A model generated the notes under the pieces. That model did no database searches. It worked only from the letters and a program-made list of their open reading frames with translations, and was not told the DNA's origin. Below, in pieces: positions 8,354-17,101 of a stretch of DNA of 64,000 bases. The DNA comes from an uncultured Chryseobacterium sp. GTDB taxonomy: Bacteria > Bacteroidota > Bacteroidia > Flavobacteriales > Weeksellaceae. Location: assembly GCA_913778275.1 (NCBI GenBank), contig CAJYWN010000002.1:124001-188000 (forward strand). Reading direction: 5' to 3'. How positions within the stretch are numbered: the stretch's first letter is position 1; every line of letters starts with the position of its first letter. The position numbers and the translations under genes were made by a program.

Positions 8354-8830
8354 TCAAACCCCTTTCTTCCCCTCCAGAATCATCTGTATCATTTTGACTT
8401 TTCTGTTTTCGCGGGTTTCGGGTTTTTTGGCTTCGTTGATCCAGCGGATGTATTCTTTTTTGTGGGTATAGCTCATCTTGTCGAACAGGGTTTTTGCATC
8501 AGGATTTTCATTAAAGACGGTTAGAATATCATCTGATATTTCCACGGTTCTCTCTTCTTTGTCTTCGGTAAGGTTTACTGAAATTTCATCCCCGAAAGTT
8601 TTTTCTAATTGTCTTCTTACTTCCTGAGTCAGAATTAATACATGAAAGTCAGTTTTCATTTTGGCAAGGCTTCCGCGGTATTCTACTTTACCGTCGAAAA
8701 CAGCTTTTATTTTCACCTGTCCTTTCTTGTTAAACAGTTCTTCGGTAGAGAAAGGGAATTCCACAAAAGCGGCGTTCATGGTGCCGTGCTGTTTAATAAC
8801 AGTGTTGAATTGTATTGGCTGAGGTTTCAT
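8354..8830 (-). CDS. YdeI/OmdA-like protein with DUF1905 domain
   Basis: 158 residues. The N-terminal half has the DUF1905 pattern (AAFVEFPFSTEELFNKKGQV, then KAVFDGKVEYRGSL), and the C-terminal half the OmdA/YdeI pattern (LFDKMSYTHKKEYIRWINEA followed by a basic helix). Proteins of this family have been called bacteriocin-protection or envelope-integrity proteins, but the mechanism is unclear. There is no signal peptide, so it is cytoplasmic. It converges with comM and lies downstream of, but separate from, the S46 peptidase gene. Confidence 0.8.
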   Translation of the reverse strand: MKPQPIQFNTVIKQHGTMNAAFVEFPFSTEELFNKKGQVKIKAVFDGKVEYRGSLAKMKTDFHVLILTQEVRRQLEKTFGDEISVNLTEDKEERTVEISDDILTVFNENPDAKTLFDKMSYTHKKEYIRWINEAKKPETRENRKVKMIQMILEGKKGV

Positions 8831-8871
8831 CAGGAATAAAATTTTAAAGCTAATTTATTCATTAAAAAATA

Positions 8872-8900
8872 AAAACCGCAAAAGAAACTTTCGCGGTTTT
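8872..8900 (-). terminator. Intrinsic terminator after S46 peptidase gene
   Basis: Stem AAAACCGC / GCGGTTTT with an inner AAAG / CTTT, A/T-rich on both flanks, 18 bases past the stop at 8919. Confidence 0.75.
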
Positions 8901-8918
8901 AAAAATATATCAAAAAGA

Positions 8919-11120
8919 TTATTTTTTCTTTCCTTTGGCAGGTGTTGCTTTAGGCATTTTTGTTTTGGTATCTGCTGGAGTGTTTGCATCTCTTACCAAT
9001 TGCAGCTCGTCGATTAATCTTCTTGCTCCGGCATATTTGTCAATGGTCCAGAGAACGAAACGAACGTCTACGTTAATGGTTTTCTGCCATTCCGGTTCGA
9101 AAACGATGTCTCCGCTTAATGCTTCGCTGTTTCCGTCGAATGCGATACCGATAAGGTTTCCATCTCCGTCAATTACCGGTGAACCGGAGTTACCACCTGT
9201 AATATCATTATTGGAAAGGAAATTAACCGGCATATATCCTTTAGCATCGGCATACTGACCGAAGTCTTTCAGATTGTAAAGGTCGATCACTCTTTGTGGA
9301 AGATCAAATTCTTCATCACCTTTCTTGTATTTTCCTACAAGACCGGTCATATCTGTATAATAGTTATCCGTAATACCGAAATAGTTTCTGTCTGTACGAA
9401 TTGGCAACGTATCTACTGTTCCGTACGTAAGTCTCATGGTAGAGTTAGCATCCGGGTAGAATTTCTTTTCAGGCATAGCCTTCATTAATCCTGCTAAGAA
9501 TAATCTGTTGTTTTTAGCAAAATTATCGTCAATTTTCACGAATCTTTCTGCTGAAGCTCTCTGGTCTGCAACAAGTCCGTTGGCGATTTTCCAAAGCGGA
9601 TCGGCATCCAGTTTCAATTTATCCGGATTCAACACAAAGTTGGTTGCGGATGTTTTGTTGGCGAAGATGGAAGAATAAGCAACGTTGGAAAGGGTTTTCG
9701 CATCAAGTCCCATGATGGTTTCAGAAGCTACATCCTTGTTTACTCTGGTTTGGTAAAGATTAACCATAGAGTTCAGCATTTCGCCCTCAAGTTGTGTGTT
9801 GATATTTTCGTAAGCTGATTTTAACGCGGCATCCACTTTCGGCTTCATGGCAAGTCTTCCTTTCATATCCTGGTCTGCATACGCTTTAAGCACGCTTCCC
9901 ACCTGCAAAGCCAGAGAGAAATATTTGGCATTTCTTGAAAGCTGAGACATATACATTCTCTCAACATTTCTGTCTGAAGTCTGCTTATAATAAATACCGA
10001 TATCTTCTAAAACCGTTTCGTATTCTGCAAGATTTTCCGGCTGTAGCGCCCATGTTTTGAAACGTTCTTCTACTTTTTGCTTGTCTGTGATGGTTCCGTT
10101 TTTAATAACGGCGTCAATCGTTCCCTGTCTGTTTTTCCAGTAGTTGGCAACAGATGCATATTGAGAAGCATAGTTCAGCTGTGTTCCTTTATCTTTATCC
10201 ATGTACTTCTTCATCACATCCATGGCTAATTTAGAAGCTTCCACCCAAGCCGGATAATCTTTGTTAACCATCTGCTGGATTCCGTAAGAAGTCAGGTAAC
10301 GGTTGGTTCTTCCCGGGTATCCTAAGATCATAGAGAAATCTCCGGGCTTTACGCCTTTCAGAGAAACAGGAAGGAAATGTTTAGGTTTTAACGGTACGTT
10401 GCTTGGAGAATATTCTGCAGGATTTCCGGCAGCATCTGCATACACTCTGAATACCGTGAAGTCTGCAGTGTGTCTCGGCCACTCCCAGTTGTCGGTATCA
10501 CCACCGAATTTTCCTAATGCGGAAGGCGGAGCACCTACCAATCTGATGTCTTTATAATCCTGGTACACGAAATAATAAAATTCGTTTCCGTTGAAGAAAT
10601 CTCTTACGACTACTGTATACTTTCCGTTTTCAGAATTTTCAGACTGGATCGCTTTGGTTTCTGCATCGATCACTGCTTTTCTTTCTGCAGCGGACATGTT
10701 GTTGTTGAGTTTTGAATTGATTCTTTGCGTAGCATCATCCATTCTCACTAAAAATCTTACATACAGATCTTTAGCGTTGAATTCATCTTTCTGCTTCATT
10801 GCCCAGAATCCGTTCTTTAAATAATCTTTTTCCGGAGTGGAAGCTGCTGCTACCGCGCCGTAACCACAGTGGTGGTTGGTGAAGATAAGGCCCTGTCCGG
10901 AAACAATCTCTCCCGTACAGAATCCTCCGAAGCTTACGATGGCATCTTTTAAGCTGGAATTGTTCACGGAATAAATTTCTTCCGGTGTAAGATGCAACCC
11001 TTCTTTTTGCATATCTACACCATTAAGTCTTTTAATAAGCATTAACAACCACATTCCTTCGTCTGCCCTCATTTGCGCAAAACTTAAAAGGAAAGTGAAT
11101 AGTAGAAGTATTCTTTTCAT
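8919..11120 (-). CDS. S46 family dipeptidyl-peptidase (DPP7-like)
   Basis: 733 residues from the ATG at 11120 (MKRILLLF), which puts a Sec signal peptide at the N-terminus; a 27-residue extension to 11201 is open but would bury it. The catalytic His lies in FTNHHCGYGA near residue 87 and the catalytic Ser in TGGNSGSPV near the C-terminus. Length and layout match the periplasmic S46 exopeptidases DPP7 and DPP11. After the Ser motif the chain reads IAFDGNSE; DPP11 carries Arg where this has Gly, so a DPP7-type preference for hydrophobic P1 residues is inferred. The enzyme releases dipeptides in the periplasm for peptide-based nutrition. Confidence 0.9.
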   Translation of the reverse strand: MKRILLLFTFLLSFAQMRADEGMWLLMLIKRLNGVDMQKEGLHLTPEEIYSVNNSSLKDAIVSFGGFCTGEIVSGQGLIFTNHHCGYGAVAAASTPEKDYLKNGFWAMKQKDEFNAKDLYVRFLVRMDDATQRINSKLNNNMSAAERKAVIDAETKAIQSENSENGKYTVVVRDFFNGNEFYYFVYQDYKDIRLVGAPPSALGKFGGDTDNWEWPRHTADFTVFRVYADAAGNPAEYSPSNVPLKPKHFLPVSLKGVKPGDFSMILGYPGRTNRYLTSYGIQQMVNKDYPAWVEASKLAMDVMKKYMDKDKGTQLNYASQYASVANYWKNRQGTIDAVIKNGTITDKQKVEERFKTWALQPENLAEYETVLEDIGIYYKQTSDRNVERMYMSQLSRNAKYFSLALQVGSVLKAYADQDMKGRLAMKPKVDAALKSAYENINTQLEGEMLNSMVNLYQTRVNKDVASETIMGLDAKTLSNVAYSSIFANKTSATNFVLNPDKLKLDADPLWKIANGLVADQRASAERFVKIDDNFAKNNRLFLAGLMKAMPEKKFYPDANSTMRLTYGTVDTLPIRTDRNYFGITDNYYTDMTGLVGKYKKGDEEFDLPQRVIDLYNLKDFGQYADAKGYMPVNFLSNNDITGGNSGSPVIDGDGNLIGIAFDGNSEALSGDIVFEPEWQKTINVDVRFVLWTIDKYAGARRLIDELQLVRDANTPADTKTKMPKATPAKGKKK

Positions 11121-11207
11121 TTTATAAAATAATTTTTGTGTCGCTAATTTACTAATTTTTACGGTATTCTGGCCCCGGAATGGTATGAAATTGGATTTCA
11201 TGTGTCT

Positions 11208-11663
11208 ATGAAAACAATATTTTTATCGGTTTTGTGTGTTTTATTTTCAGGAATACTGCTGAATTGTAATGCTGTAAACAGCAATACCTCACAAAACACC
11301 GCCCAGAATTCCAAGATTCAAAGGGAATGGATGCTTACTGCTTTCGGGGCCTATTCCAAATCTGATCTGATCGCAAAGAATGCAAAAATTAACCTTACGG
11401 AAAGAGCAGAAAACGGGAAAATCAAAGGAACTGCCTTCATGGGCTGCAACAGTATGTTCTTTACATCCGAATTTAAGAAGGATGGCACCGTAACAATGTC
11501 TGAATTGGGCTCTACCCTCAAAGCCTGTCAGGATATGAAACTGGAAATGGATTTCTCCAAAGCGTTCAGAAACATGACAAGGTATTCTGTAAAGGGGCAT
11601 TTTCTTACACTGTCTGATGATGACGGAAACCAAATGGAATTTATCGCATCGGATTGGGATTAA
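11208..11663 (+). CDS. META domain-containing lipoprotein (HslJ-like)
   Basis: 151 residues from the ATG at 11208; an in-frame GTG two codons earlier is less likely. The signal peptide ends in a lipobox-like ILLNC near residue 21. The remainder is one META domain: REWMLTAFG, GTAFMGCNSMFFTSEF and MEFIASDWD, with the domain's typical Cys pair (CNSM and KACQD). Such domains occur in heat-shock or secreted proteins, mostly of unknown activity. It diverges from the S46 peptidase gene, and a terminator follows directly. Confidence 0.8.
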   Translation: MKTIFLSVLCVLFSGILLNCNAVNSNTSQNTAQNSKIQREWMLTAFGAYSKSDLIAKNAKINLTERAENGKIKGTAFMGCNSMFFTSEFKKDGTVTMSELGSTLKACQDMKLEMDFSKAFRNMTRYSVKGHFLTLSDDDGNQMEFIASDWD

Positions 11664-11667
11664 AAAA

Positions 11668-11690
11668 AAGCGAAGATTTTTTCTTCGCTT
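11668..11690 (+). terminator. Intrinsic terminator
   Basis: Nine-pair stem AAGCGAAGA / TCTTCGCTT, five-T loop, then a T-rich tail, immediately after the META gene stop. Confidence 0.75.
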
Positions 11691-11734
11691 ATTTTATGGC
11701 GTACATCAGTTTCATTTTATATGGTAATGTGTTT

Positions 11735-12073
11735 TTAGTTTTTGCCTGAAATTGCCTGCAGGACAATTGGTTCCAGATAAGAGGGAAAGTCCGCAGATTT
11801 GATTTCATACTTCTTGATATTTTGTTACAGAATAGCCCAGATTGTGTTGAAATAGATGTATAATAATAGATCCATAATCAGTCCGGTAAACTGTATTTAA
11901 ACCAATTCGAAAGGTATACAAAGTGCTTATTTTCTGTAAAAGGCGACCGTATTAATAAGATTAATATATCTGAACCAGCGAAATATAATAAGTCTTTCCG
12001 TCTTGAAAATAATATAAATAAAACTGCCCAGTATTACAGGAAGAAATGATACTGTTGTTCTTAATCCGCGAAT
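11735..12073 (-). pseudogene. Decayed membrane-protein gene (several stops and a frame change)
   Basis: No intact gene fills this 340-base gap, but minus-strand translation gives protein-like pieces interrupted by stops. One frame reads SFLPVILGSFIYIIFKTERL and RWFRYINLINTVAFYRK, then a stop. A second frame continues with HFVYLSNWFKYSLPD, a stop, then LWIYYYTS. The first frame resumes with MDLLLYIYFNTIWAIL, a stop, then YEIKSADFPSYLEPIVLQ. The order resembles small polytopic membrane proteins of Bacteroidetes that carry an SLPDGLW motif, which I recall without being able to search. It lies just downstream of the SH3 lipoprotein gene. Confidence 0.5.
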
Positions 12074-12075
12074 AT

Positions 12076-12582
12076 TTATTTTACATTCTTATAATAGACA
12101 TATCCCTTCTTTCCGCTCGATTTTACCTTTACTTTAATCCAAGAGCCTTCTTTTGAAAGCTGGATCAGTTTGGCGTTTTTAGAAACGGTGGTTACAATAT
12201 TAGATTTAAAGGAAGGTTTCTCATAAATCTTAGTGCCGTTAATTCCTGCGATATACCTGTTGTTGGAATTGATATTTACATTCAGTTCAACTTTTTTTGA
12301 TGTCCTTTTTGAAGGGGTATTAGATTCTGAGGTCCTGTATTTTTTAGGCTTACTTTTTTTGTAAGTTTCGGAAGATGTGCTTCTGCCCGAAGAATTGCCG
12401 CTACAGACACCGCAGGTTCCTCCGCTTCCGCAATGGCCGCACCGGGAGCAGTTGGTACAGGCTGTACAATAGGCAGAGCCTGTACATCGTCCGTCGTGTC
12501 CTATGCTGTCATTGGCTTTTACACAGGAATGCAATAGAAATAAACTGAGGGTGAGTATGATGAAGGGTATTAGTTTTTTCAT
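12076..12582 (-). CDS. Cys-rich lipoprotein with bacterial SH3 domain
   Basis: 168 residues. The signal peptide ends at lipobox LLHSC (Cys near residue 20). It is followed by a Gly/Cys-rich run at residues 33-62 in which Cys recurs every third residue (CTACTNCSRCGHCGSGGTC), then a Ser/Lys-rich linker. A bacterial SH3 domain covers about 108-168 (NGTKIYEKPSFKSNIVTTV, GSWIKVKV, KKGYVYYKNV). SH3b domains usually bind cell-wall or peptide ligands. The Cys run could bind metal or form disulfides. Downstream lies a decayed gene. Confidence 0.75.
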   Translation of the reverse strand: MKKLIPFIILTLSLFLLHSCVKANDSIGHDGRCTGSAYCTACTNCSRCGHCGSGGTCGVCSGNSSGRSTSSETYKKSKPKKYRTSESNTPSKRTSKKVELNVNINSNNRYIAGINGTKIYEKPSFKSNIVTTVSKNAKLIQLSKEGSWIKVKVKSSGKKGYVYYKNVK

Positions 12583-12596
12583 GGTTCGTAATTTAG

Positions 12597-12971
12597 TTAT
12601 CCTCTGTAAATTATTGCATCATTTAATGCATCTACAATTTTTTGAATATAAACTCTATCTTTCGAAAGGATACTATTTGCTTCTCCCGAATTTGTGCTGA
12701 TCCTAACAGCATATTCATTTTTAATGTAAAAAAGCCACAAAATTGCTAATACTATAATTATTAAACCCATCCAAAAAATTTCTCCAGAAAACAGAAATGG
12801 GAATCCTAATAGAATCATAATTATTGGACCAACACGGCTTTTTTGAATTTCAAAAATATGTACTGAAGAAATGTTTCTCATAGCATAAGTTTTCGATTGA
12901 GTAACGAATCTTGATTGGGTGACAGTTACGACCCCATCATGATAAAATTGGTTTTCAGGTTGATTTTCCAT
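12597..12971 (-). CDS. DUF6232-like membrane protein
   Basis: 124 residues. The N-terminal part (FYHDGVVTVTQSRFV, TYAMRNISSV) and two adjacent transmembrane segments at about 48-63 and 66-82 match the pattern I know as DUF6232. The C-terminal part is cytoplasmic-like and ends in ALNDAIIYRG. No enzymatic motif is seen. It lies 13 bases after the HsdR-N gene and 14 bases before the SH3 lipoprotein gene, so these may be co-transcribed. Function unknown. Confidence 0.7.
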   Translation of the reverse strand: MENQPENQFYHDGVVTVTQSRFVTQSKTYAMRNISSVHIFEIQKSRVGPIIMILLGFPFLFSGEIFWMGLIIIVLAILWLFYIKNEYAVRISTNSGEANSILSKDRVYIQKIVDALNDAIIYRG

Positions 12972-12984
12972 GATTAATTTATTT

Positions 12985-14055
12985 TTAATTATAATTTTCT
13001 AAAGTCTGATGAAGCTGGTTTCTGTAATTGTAGATCTCATCAAGAGTATTCAATAAAATCTTTTCTCCCGCTTCCTTACCGTTGTGGAATGTTTCCAGGT
13101 ATTTATTCGTCGTATTGAAATGCAGCCTGCACAAAGGCTTTCTGTTATTGTCATCCAGTAAAATCCCAAAATAGGACAGTGTATCTCTGTATGCAATGCG
13201 TGAAGAAGGAATTTTTTCCCTTAAGATAGCTTTTACAATCTGGAAGCCTTCCAGCTCTTCTTCCGTGGTTACGATTTTAGAATCATTATTGCTGTCGATC
13301 GGTTGAGAAGTTTTTACCTCTTCTTCTTTTTTCTCAATCTGCTCGTTAATGCTCAATGCCGATTTCAGCCTGAAGCTAATGGATTCATTAATCGATGTTG
13401 CCAATGCCTTTTTCGTATATTCTTTAAAAGAAACCATTCTGTTGGCGGTAAGCGGTTTTTCGAAAAATCGGCCTACAAGAAGTTTTACCATTTCATCGGA
13501 AGGATTTTCAATTTCTTTTTCAAATTCTTTCCTGATGGCTTTGATGTATTTTAAAGCTTCCGCAGAGTCTAAAATACTTTCCAGGTTGTAGTCTTTCTTG
13601 GTAAATTTCTCCAGGATTTTAATGGAGCTGTCTTTCAGGTCTTCAATATTAATCGTGAAAAATGGCTTTTCATCCATGATATTGGGTTTTTCAAGATCCG
13701 TATAGAAATTGTAAACAATTCCGTTCGTCAATACGCCAAATCGTGTTTTGGAAACATGATAATACCGGTGCAGCTGCGAATTGTGGGCATCGGCACTTTC
13801 TTTCCAGTGCTTGCATTCGATAATGAAAATCGGCTCGTCATTGTTGCGGATTACGTAATCAACTTTTTCTCCTTTTTTGGTTCCGATATCGCACACATGT
13901 TCGGGAACAACTTCTGTCGGGTTAAAAATATCGTAGCCTAAAATCTGTATGAAAGGCATGACGAAAGCATTTTTTGTGGCTTCTTCAGTCCCGATCTGAT
14001 CTTTCAGTCCGATCACTTTCTGATGAAGTTGTTCAAGTTTAATTTTAAGATCCAT
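12985..14055 (-). CDS. Solitary HsdR N-terminal-like nuclease domain protein
   Basis: 356 residues from the ATG at 14055 (MDLKIKLEQ); the 10-residue extension to 14085 overlaps the YegP gene. Residues 25-140 show the type I restriction HsdR-N / PD-(D/E)XK pattern: AFVMPFIQILGYDIFNP, then the catalytic-type KVDYVIRNN and IFIIECKHW, and FGVLTNGIVYNFYTDLE. The helicase motor and HsdM/HsdS partners are absent. The C-terminal half is helical and then has a compact domain near 260-350 that I cannot name. Such stand-alone proteins are common, and their DNA target or defence role is unproven. Confidence 0.75.
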   Translation of the reverse strand: MDLKIKLEQLHQKVIGLKDQIGTEEATKNAFVMPFIQILGYDIFNPTEVVPEHVCDIGTKKGEKVDYVIRNNDEPIFIIECKHWKESADAHNSQLHRYYHVSKTRFGVLTNGIVYNFYTDLEKPNIMDEKPFFTINIEDLKDSSIKILEKFTKKDYNLESILDSAEALKYIKAIRKEFEKEIENPSDEMVKLLVGRFFEKPLTANRMVSFKEYTKKALATSINESISFRLKSALSINEQIEKKEEEVKTSQPIDSNNDSKIVTTEEELEGFQIVKAILREKIPSSRIAYRDTLSYFGILLDDNNRKPLCRLHFNTTNKYLETFHNGKEAGEKILLNTLDEIYNYRNQLHQTLENYN

Positions 14056-14062
14056 CGTATTG

Positions 14063-14398
14063 TTATTTAAGGGATTGATCAACAATTTTTGCGGTGGGAG
14101 CGTTGAATTTTACCAAAGCGATTCCGTTTTCCATTCCGGATCTCGTGGAATACAGCTGGCTTTTTCCAATAATTTCTCCGTTTCTGGCTTTCAGCACGAA
14201 ATAATCTTTGCCGTTTACTGCCGTTCTTCTGTCATATCGGGAATCGTCCTGCGAATTCACTTTGACGGATTCTATTCCTTTCTGACAGGATGCTTTCTGA
14301 ACGTAACCTTCACTGGTTAAAATAATTTCACCGTTTCCGGCCTTTAGGTTAAACTGATACTCGTTGTTTACTCTCTGAGTGATAATGAATTTTCCCAT
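14063..14398 (-). CDS. YegP family protein (two DUF1508 repeats)
   Basis: 111 residues made of two DUF1508 repeats, the canonical YegP architecture: QFNLKAGNGEIILTSEGY at about 15-32 and YFVLKARNGEIIGKSQLY at about 67-84, each followed by a Lys/Gly helix. It is a small cytoplasmic protein of unknown biochemical role. It is 7 bases upstream of the HsdR-N gene and probably in the same transcript. Just upstream lies the frameshifted Cys-motif gene. Confidence 0.88.
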   Translation of the reverse strand: MGKFIITQRVNNEYQFNLKAGNGEIILTSEGYVQKASCQKGIESVKVNSQDDSRYDRRTAVNGKDYFVLKARNGEIIGKSQLYSTRSGMENGIALVKFNAPTAKIVDQSLK

Positions 14399-14407
14399 GG
14401 TTATATT

Positions 14408-14612
14408 TTAGCTTGTATGACAGGATGTTGAACATCTTAAGCAACCATTTGCTTTTGAATAGTCTTTTTTCGCTTCTTTTACCGCACCATCACAAGATGA
14501 AAATAACCGAGATATTTTCTGTTTTCTAAAGAAGGAAGGAAAATACAGTCTTCATGGTGCACTTCATGATCACCATTGCTTTGTGCTTTTTTTTGACGTA
14601 ATACTTTTTCAT
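14408..14612 (-). pseudogene. Small Cys-motif protein gene with two apparent homopolymer frameshifts
   Basis: Reading the minus strand from the ATG at 14612 gives MKKYYVKK, then a break at an eight-A run (14587-14594). The next frame gives SNGDHEVHHEDCIFLPSLE and RKYLGYF, then a break at a four-T run (14500-14503). A third frame gives SSCDGAVKEAKKDYSKANG, then CLRCSTSCHTS and a stop at 14408. Adding one base at each run restores a single protein of about 68 residues. That protein has the layout of a small Bacteroidetes family I recall (MKKYYV..., HEVH..C, YLG.F..C..A, C..C...CHT). Either the gene is dead or the assembly has two homopolymer errors. Confidence 0.65.
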
Positions 14613-14704
14613 GATAATAATTTTGTTTGTTTACATTCCAAAAGTATAAACCTTTCAAAGCCAATCCTTACGGTTTTCCGTAAAACCGGGAAAAAACAAA
14701 AAAA

Positions 14705-14724
14705 CCTTTCAAAAAATTGAAAGG
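14705..14724 (-). terminator. Intrinsic terminator after response regulator
   Basis: Stem CCTTTCAA / TTGAAAGG with a four-base loop; on the minus strand it is followed by a long run of T. It lies 32 bases past the stop at 14756. Confidence 0.75.
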
Positions 14725-14755
14725 CTTCATAAAATATGGATTAAAAAAATGATGA

Positions 14756-15418
14756 TCAGATAATCCCGATGTCTTTACACATGACCACCAGTTCAATATT
14801 ATTTTTTGCACCAAGAGAATCCCGCAGATCATTTAATCTTTTTTCTATGGAACTTTTGCTGTCCGGAGTAATGCTGTTTTTCTTAAAATGTTCTTCAATC
14901 TCACCTTGCTTCCAGCCTTTGGACAACAGATCAAGCAATGTAATGTCATATTGTGTAAATTCGAGGGAGGTATTGCGGATTGCATTTAAAATCTCCTGCG
15001 GAATCACTGTCTCGCCATTGAAAACTTTTTTGATAGTGTTCTTCAGATCTTTCCCGTCATTTCTAGCTTTGGCCACGAAGCCGTTAATATGATATATTTT
15101 ATAAAGATCATCTATGGTTTTTGGTTTTTTCTCGATGGAAAAGGCAATGACTTTTAGACCGGGATGAATTTTTCTTGCTTCTTGTATTAATTCCTGACCG
15201 GATTTTATTTTTTGCGGTATATGATCTTTATCAAACGATAAATCGGTGATCAAAAGGTCGTACGGATTATTCTCCGCATGTGCATTCTGAATAAGCTTTA
15301 CCGCATCGTCGCAGTAATTTACGAAATCATAATTTTCAATATTCAGCTCAGCGAGAGTGTTTACAATCCCTGAATTTCTTACCTCATGGTCTTCGGCTAT
15401 TAGTGCTTTTTTAAACAT
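14756..15418 (-). CDS. Response regulator transcription factor
   Basis: 220 residues. The receiver domain covers about 1-125, with the acidic pair in LIAEDHE, the phospho-acceptor Asp in LLITDLSF near residue 59, and a Lys in FVAKARNDG near 116. The C-terminal part (about 150-220) is LuxR/NarL-like (FTQYDITLLDLLSKGWKQGE, then a recognition-like helix with KSSIEKRLNDLRDSLGAKN), though more divergent than usual. It begins 3 bases after the histidine kinase gene, so the pair is translated together. Targets are unknown. Confidence 0.87.
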   Translation of the reverse strand: MFKKALIAEDHEVRNSGIVNTLAELNIENYDFVNYCDDAVKLIQNAHAENNPYDLLITDLSFDKDHIPQKIKSGQELIQEARKIHPGLKVIAFSIEKKPKTIDDLYKIYHINGFVAKARNDGKDLKNTIKKVFNGETVIPQEILNAIRNTSLEFTQYDITLLDLLSKGWKQGEIEEHFKKNSITPDSKSSIEKRLNDLRDSLGAKNNIELVVMCKDIGII

Positions 15419-15421
15419 AAT

Positions 15422-17062
15422 TTAATGTATTGGAATAGTTATTTGAATTATTAATCCACCTGCAGGATTTTTTTCAAAAGTAAGATCTCCGCCAATGGAT
15501 TCAATACGGTTTTCCGTATTATGGATTCCTGTTCCTTTTTTATGGTTGAAGTGATCAATTCCGACACCGTTATCGGTATATTTTATTTTAAGAAGGCCTT
15601 TGTTTTTTTCAAATTTAAGAGATGCCAGCTTTGCATTGCTGTGCTTCTTCATGTTGATGAGAATTTCACGGATGATATAGTAAAGCTCCGATTGGATATT
15701 GTATGAAACGGTTTCCCATATATTTTCATTATATCCTACGGTTAACACTTTCTGATCAGGGGAAGAATAAGATGAGACCATTTTGATAAACCGGGAGGAA
15801 AAATCCTGCTCTATGATAGTTTCATGAGAAATATCCCGGGATTCTTCATACATTTTTTCAATATTGTTAAGGATCCTGGTCTTATCTACTTCAGGATTAT
15901 TCTGTACGTCCACCATCATATGATAAAGCCCGTTGGCCACCACATCATGAACTTTTTTGGATAGCTTGAGCTGCGTGTTTTTGATTTCGAGCTCTTTTTC
16001 CTGTTCAAGTCTTATTTTTCTTTTCCTATACCAAAAAATACCGGCGATTAAAACAATTATGAGAATACTAATTGCGAAATTTCTTTTTATCCTGTCAAAT
16101 TTATTGTCTTCTACGAGTTTTTGATACCGATCATTTTGTTGCTTAACCTCATACCGTACAATAGCAAACTGGTTTTTTGATTTTGTTTTTGAAATCTGTA
16201 AGCTCTCGTTTAGGATTTGAAATTCATTAAAATATTTCAAATAGTTTTCTTTATCAAGCTTAACTATTTTTTGAAGGGCCTGTAACTGATCTTCTTCACT
16301 CCCACTTTGAATTGATACAGCCAGCATTTTTTTAGCATATTCCAAAGCTTTTTCCTTATCCTTATCTAAAAAGTAATTAGATAGAGTAGCATAACTAGAA
16401 TTCTGTCCAAGCAAATTATTATTCTCTTCTCTTATTTTTAAAGCTTTATAAAGTTCGGGCAAGGGATTGTAGTTGGAATTCTCACTATATCTTGCTCTTG
16501 CTAGATTATTTAAAGCTCTTGCATAGTTTAGTTTATCCTCCGTATTAAGGGCCAAAATAAAATTCTGTTCAGCGGCCTTATATTCCTTTAATGATACCAA
16601 GGCATCGCCTAAATTATTTTGATACAGTGTAATGTCAGCGGGAGTTTTAGCATATTTTAAGGCTTCGGTATAAAATTTTATAGCATTTTCATAATCATAA
16701 AGGTAAGATGAGCTGATTCCCATATTATTATAACTGGAACCTAACGTCGCTCTAACTATAGAGTCATTAACGTTTTTAAGGTATCTGTTGCCCTCAAGAG
16801 AAGTTTCAATACTTCCGTAATAATCGCCGTTATCAGCTTGAATAATCGCCATATTGACCAATGATCTGCCAACTCCCGATGAATCTTGTATATCTAAAAA
16901 GGAATTCTTTGCCAAATTGTAATAATAATAAGCAGAATCTCCGGTTAACTTTTTAGCTTTCTTATAATAAGTGGTGGCAATAGTATCATTCTGAATATTT
17001 GATGTTTTCTTGCTACAGGAAGATAGCAGGATAAGAAGTATAAATAACAGATAGTTTTTCAT
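15422..17062 (-). CDS. TPR-containing sensor histidine kinase
   Basis: 546 residues. The signal peptide ends in lipobox LLSSC (Cys near 16). About 250 residues of tetratricopeptide repeats follow, then one transmembrane helix near 325-345 (AISILIIVLIAGIFWY). A short coiled coil leads to an H-box with KKVHDVVANGLYHMM near 370. The ATPase domain shows the N-box region ILINMKKHSNAKLAS and the G1 box TDNGVGID, then GTGIHNTENRIESIGG. This is the usual Bacteroidetes hybrid of periplasmic TPR sensor and HisKA_3-type kinase. Its partner is the adjacent response regulator. Lipidation of a kinase N-terminus is unusual but common in this subgroup. Confidence 0.88.
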   Translation of the reverse strand: MKNYLLFILLILLSSCSKKTSNIQNDTIATTYYKKAKKLTGDSAYYYYNLAKNSFLDIQDSSGVGRSLVNMAIIQADNGDYYGSIETSLEGNRYLKNVNDSIVRATLGSSYNNMGISSSYLYDYENAIKFYTEALKYAKTPADITLYQNNLGDALVSLKEYKAAEQNFILALNTEDKLNYARALNNLARARYSENSNYNPLPELYKALKIREENNNLLGQNSSYATLSNYFLDKDKEKALEYAKKMLAVSIQSGSEEDQLQALQKIVKLDKENYLKYFNEFQILNESLQISKTKSKNQFAIVRYEVKQQNDRYQKLVEDNKFDRIKRNFAISILIIVLIAGIFWYRKRKIRLEQEKELEIKNTQLKLSKKVHDVVANGLYHMMVDVQNNPEVDKTRILNNIEKMYEESRDISHETIIEQDFSSRFIKMVSSYSSPDQKVLTVGYNENIWETVSYNIQSELYYIIREILINMKKHSNAKLASLKFEKNKGLLKIKYTDNGVGIDHFNHKKGTGIHNTENRIESIGGDLTFEKNPAGGLIIQITIPIH

Positions 17063-17101
17063 GGTGGTAAATTGTAGTTTTATTTTGCAAAGTAATAAAA
17101 A

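Noticed and set aside
14479..14664. 61-residue frame starting at a TTG upstream of the frameshifted gene
   Set aside because: It is only the middle part of the broken Cys-motif gene in one frame; the true start is the ATG at 14612 in another frame.
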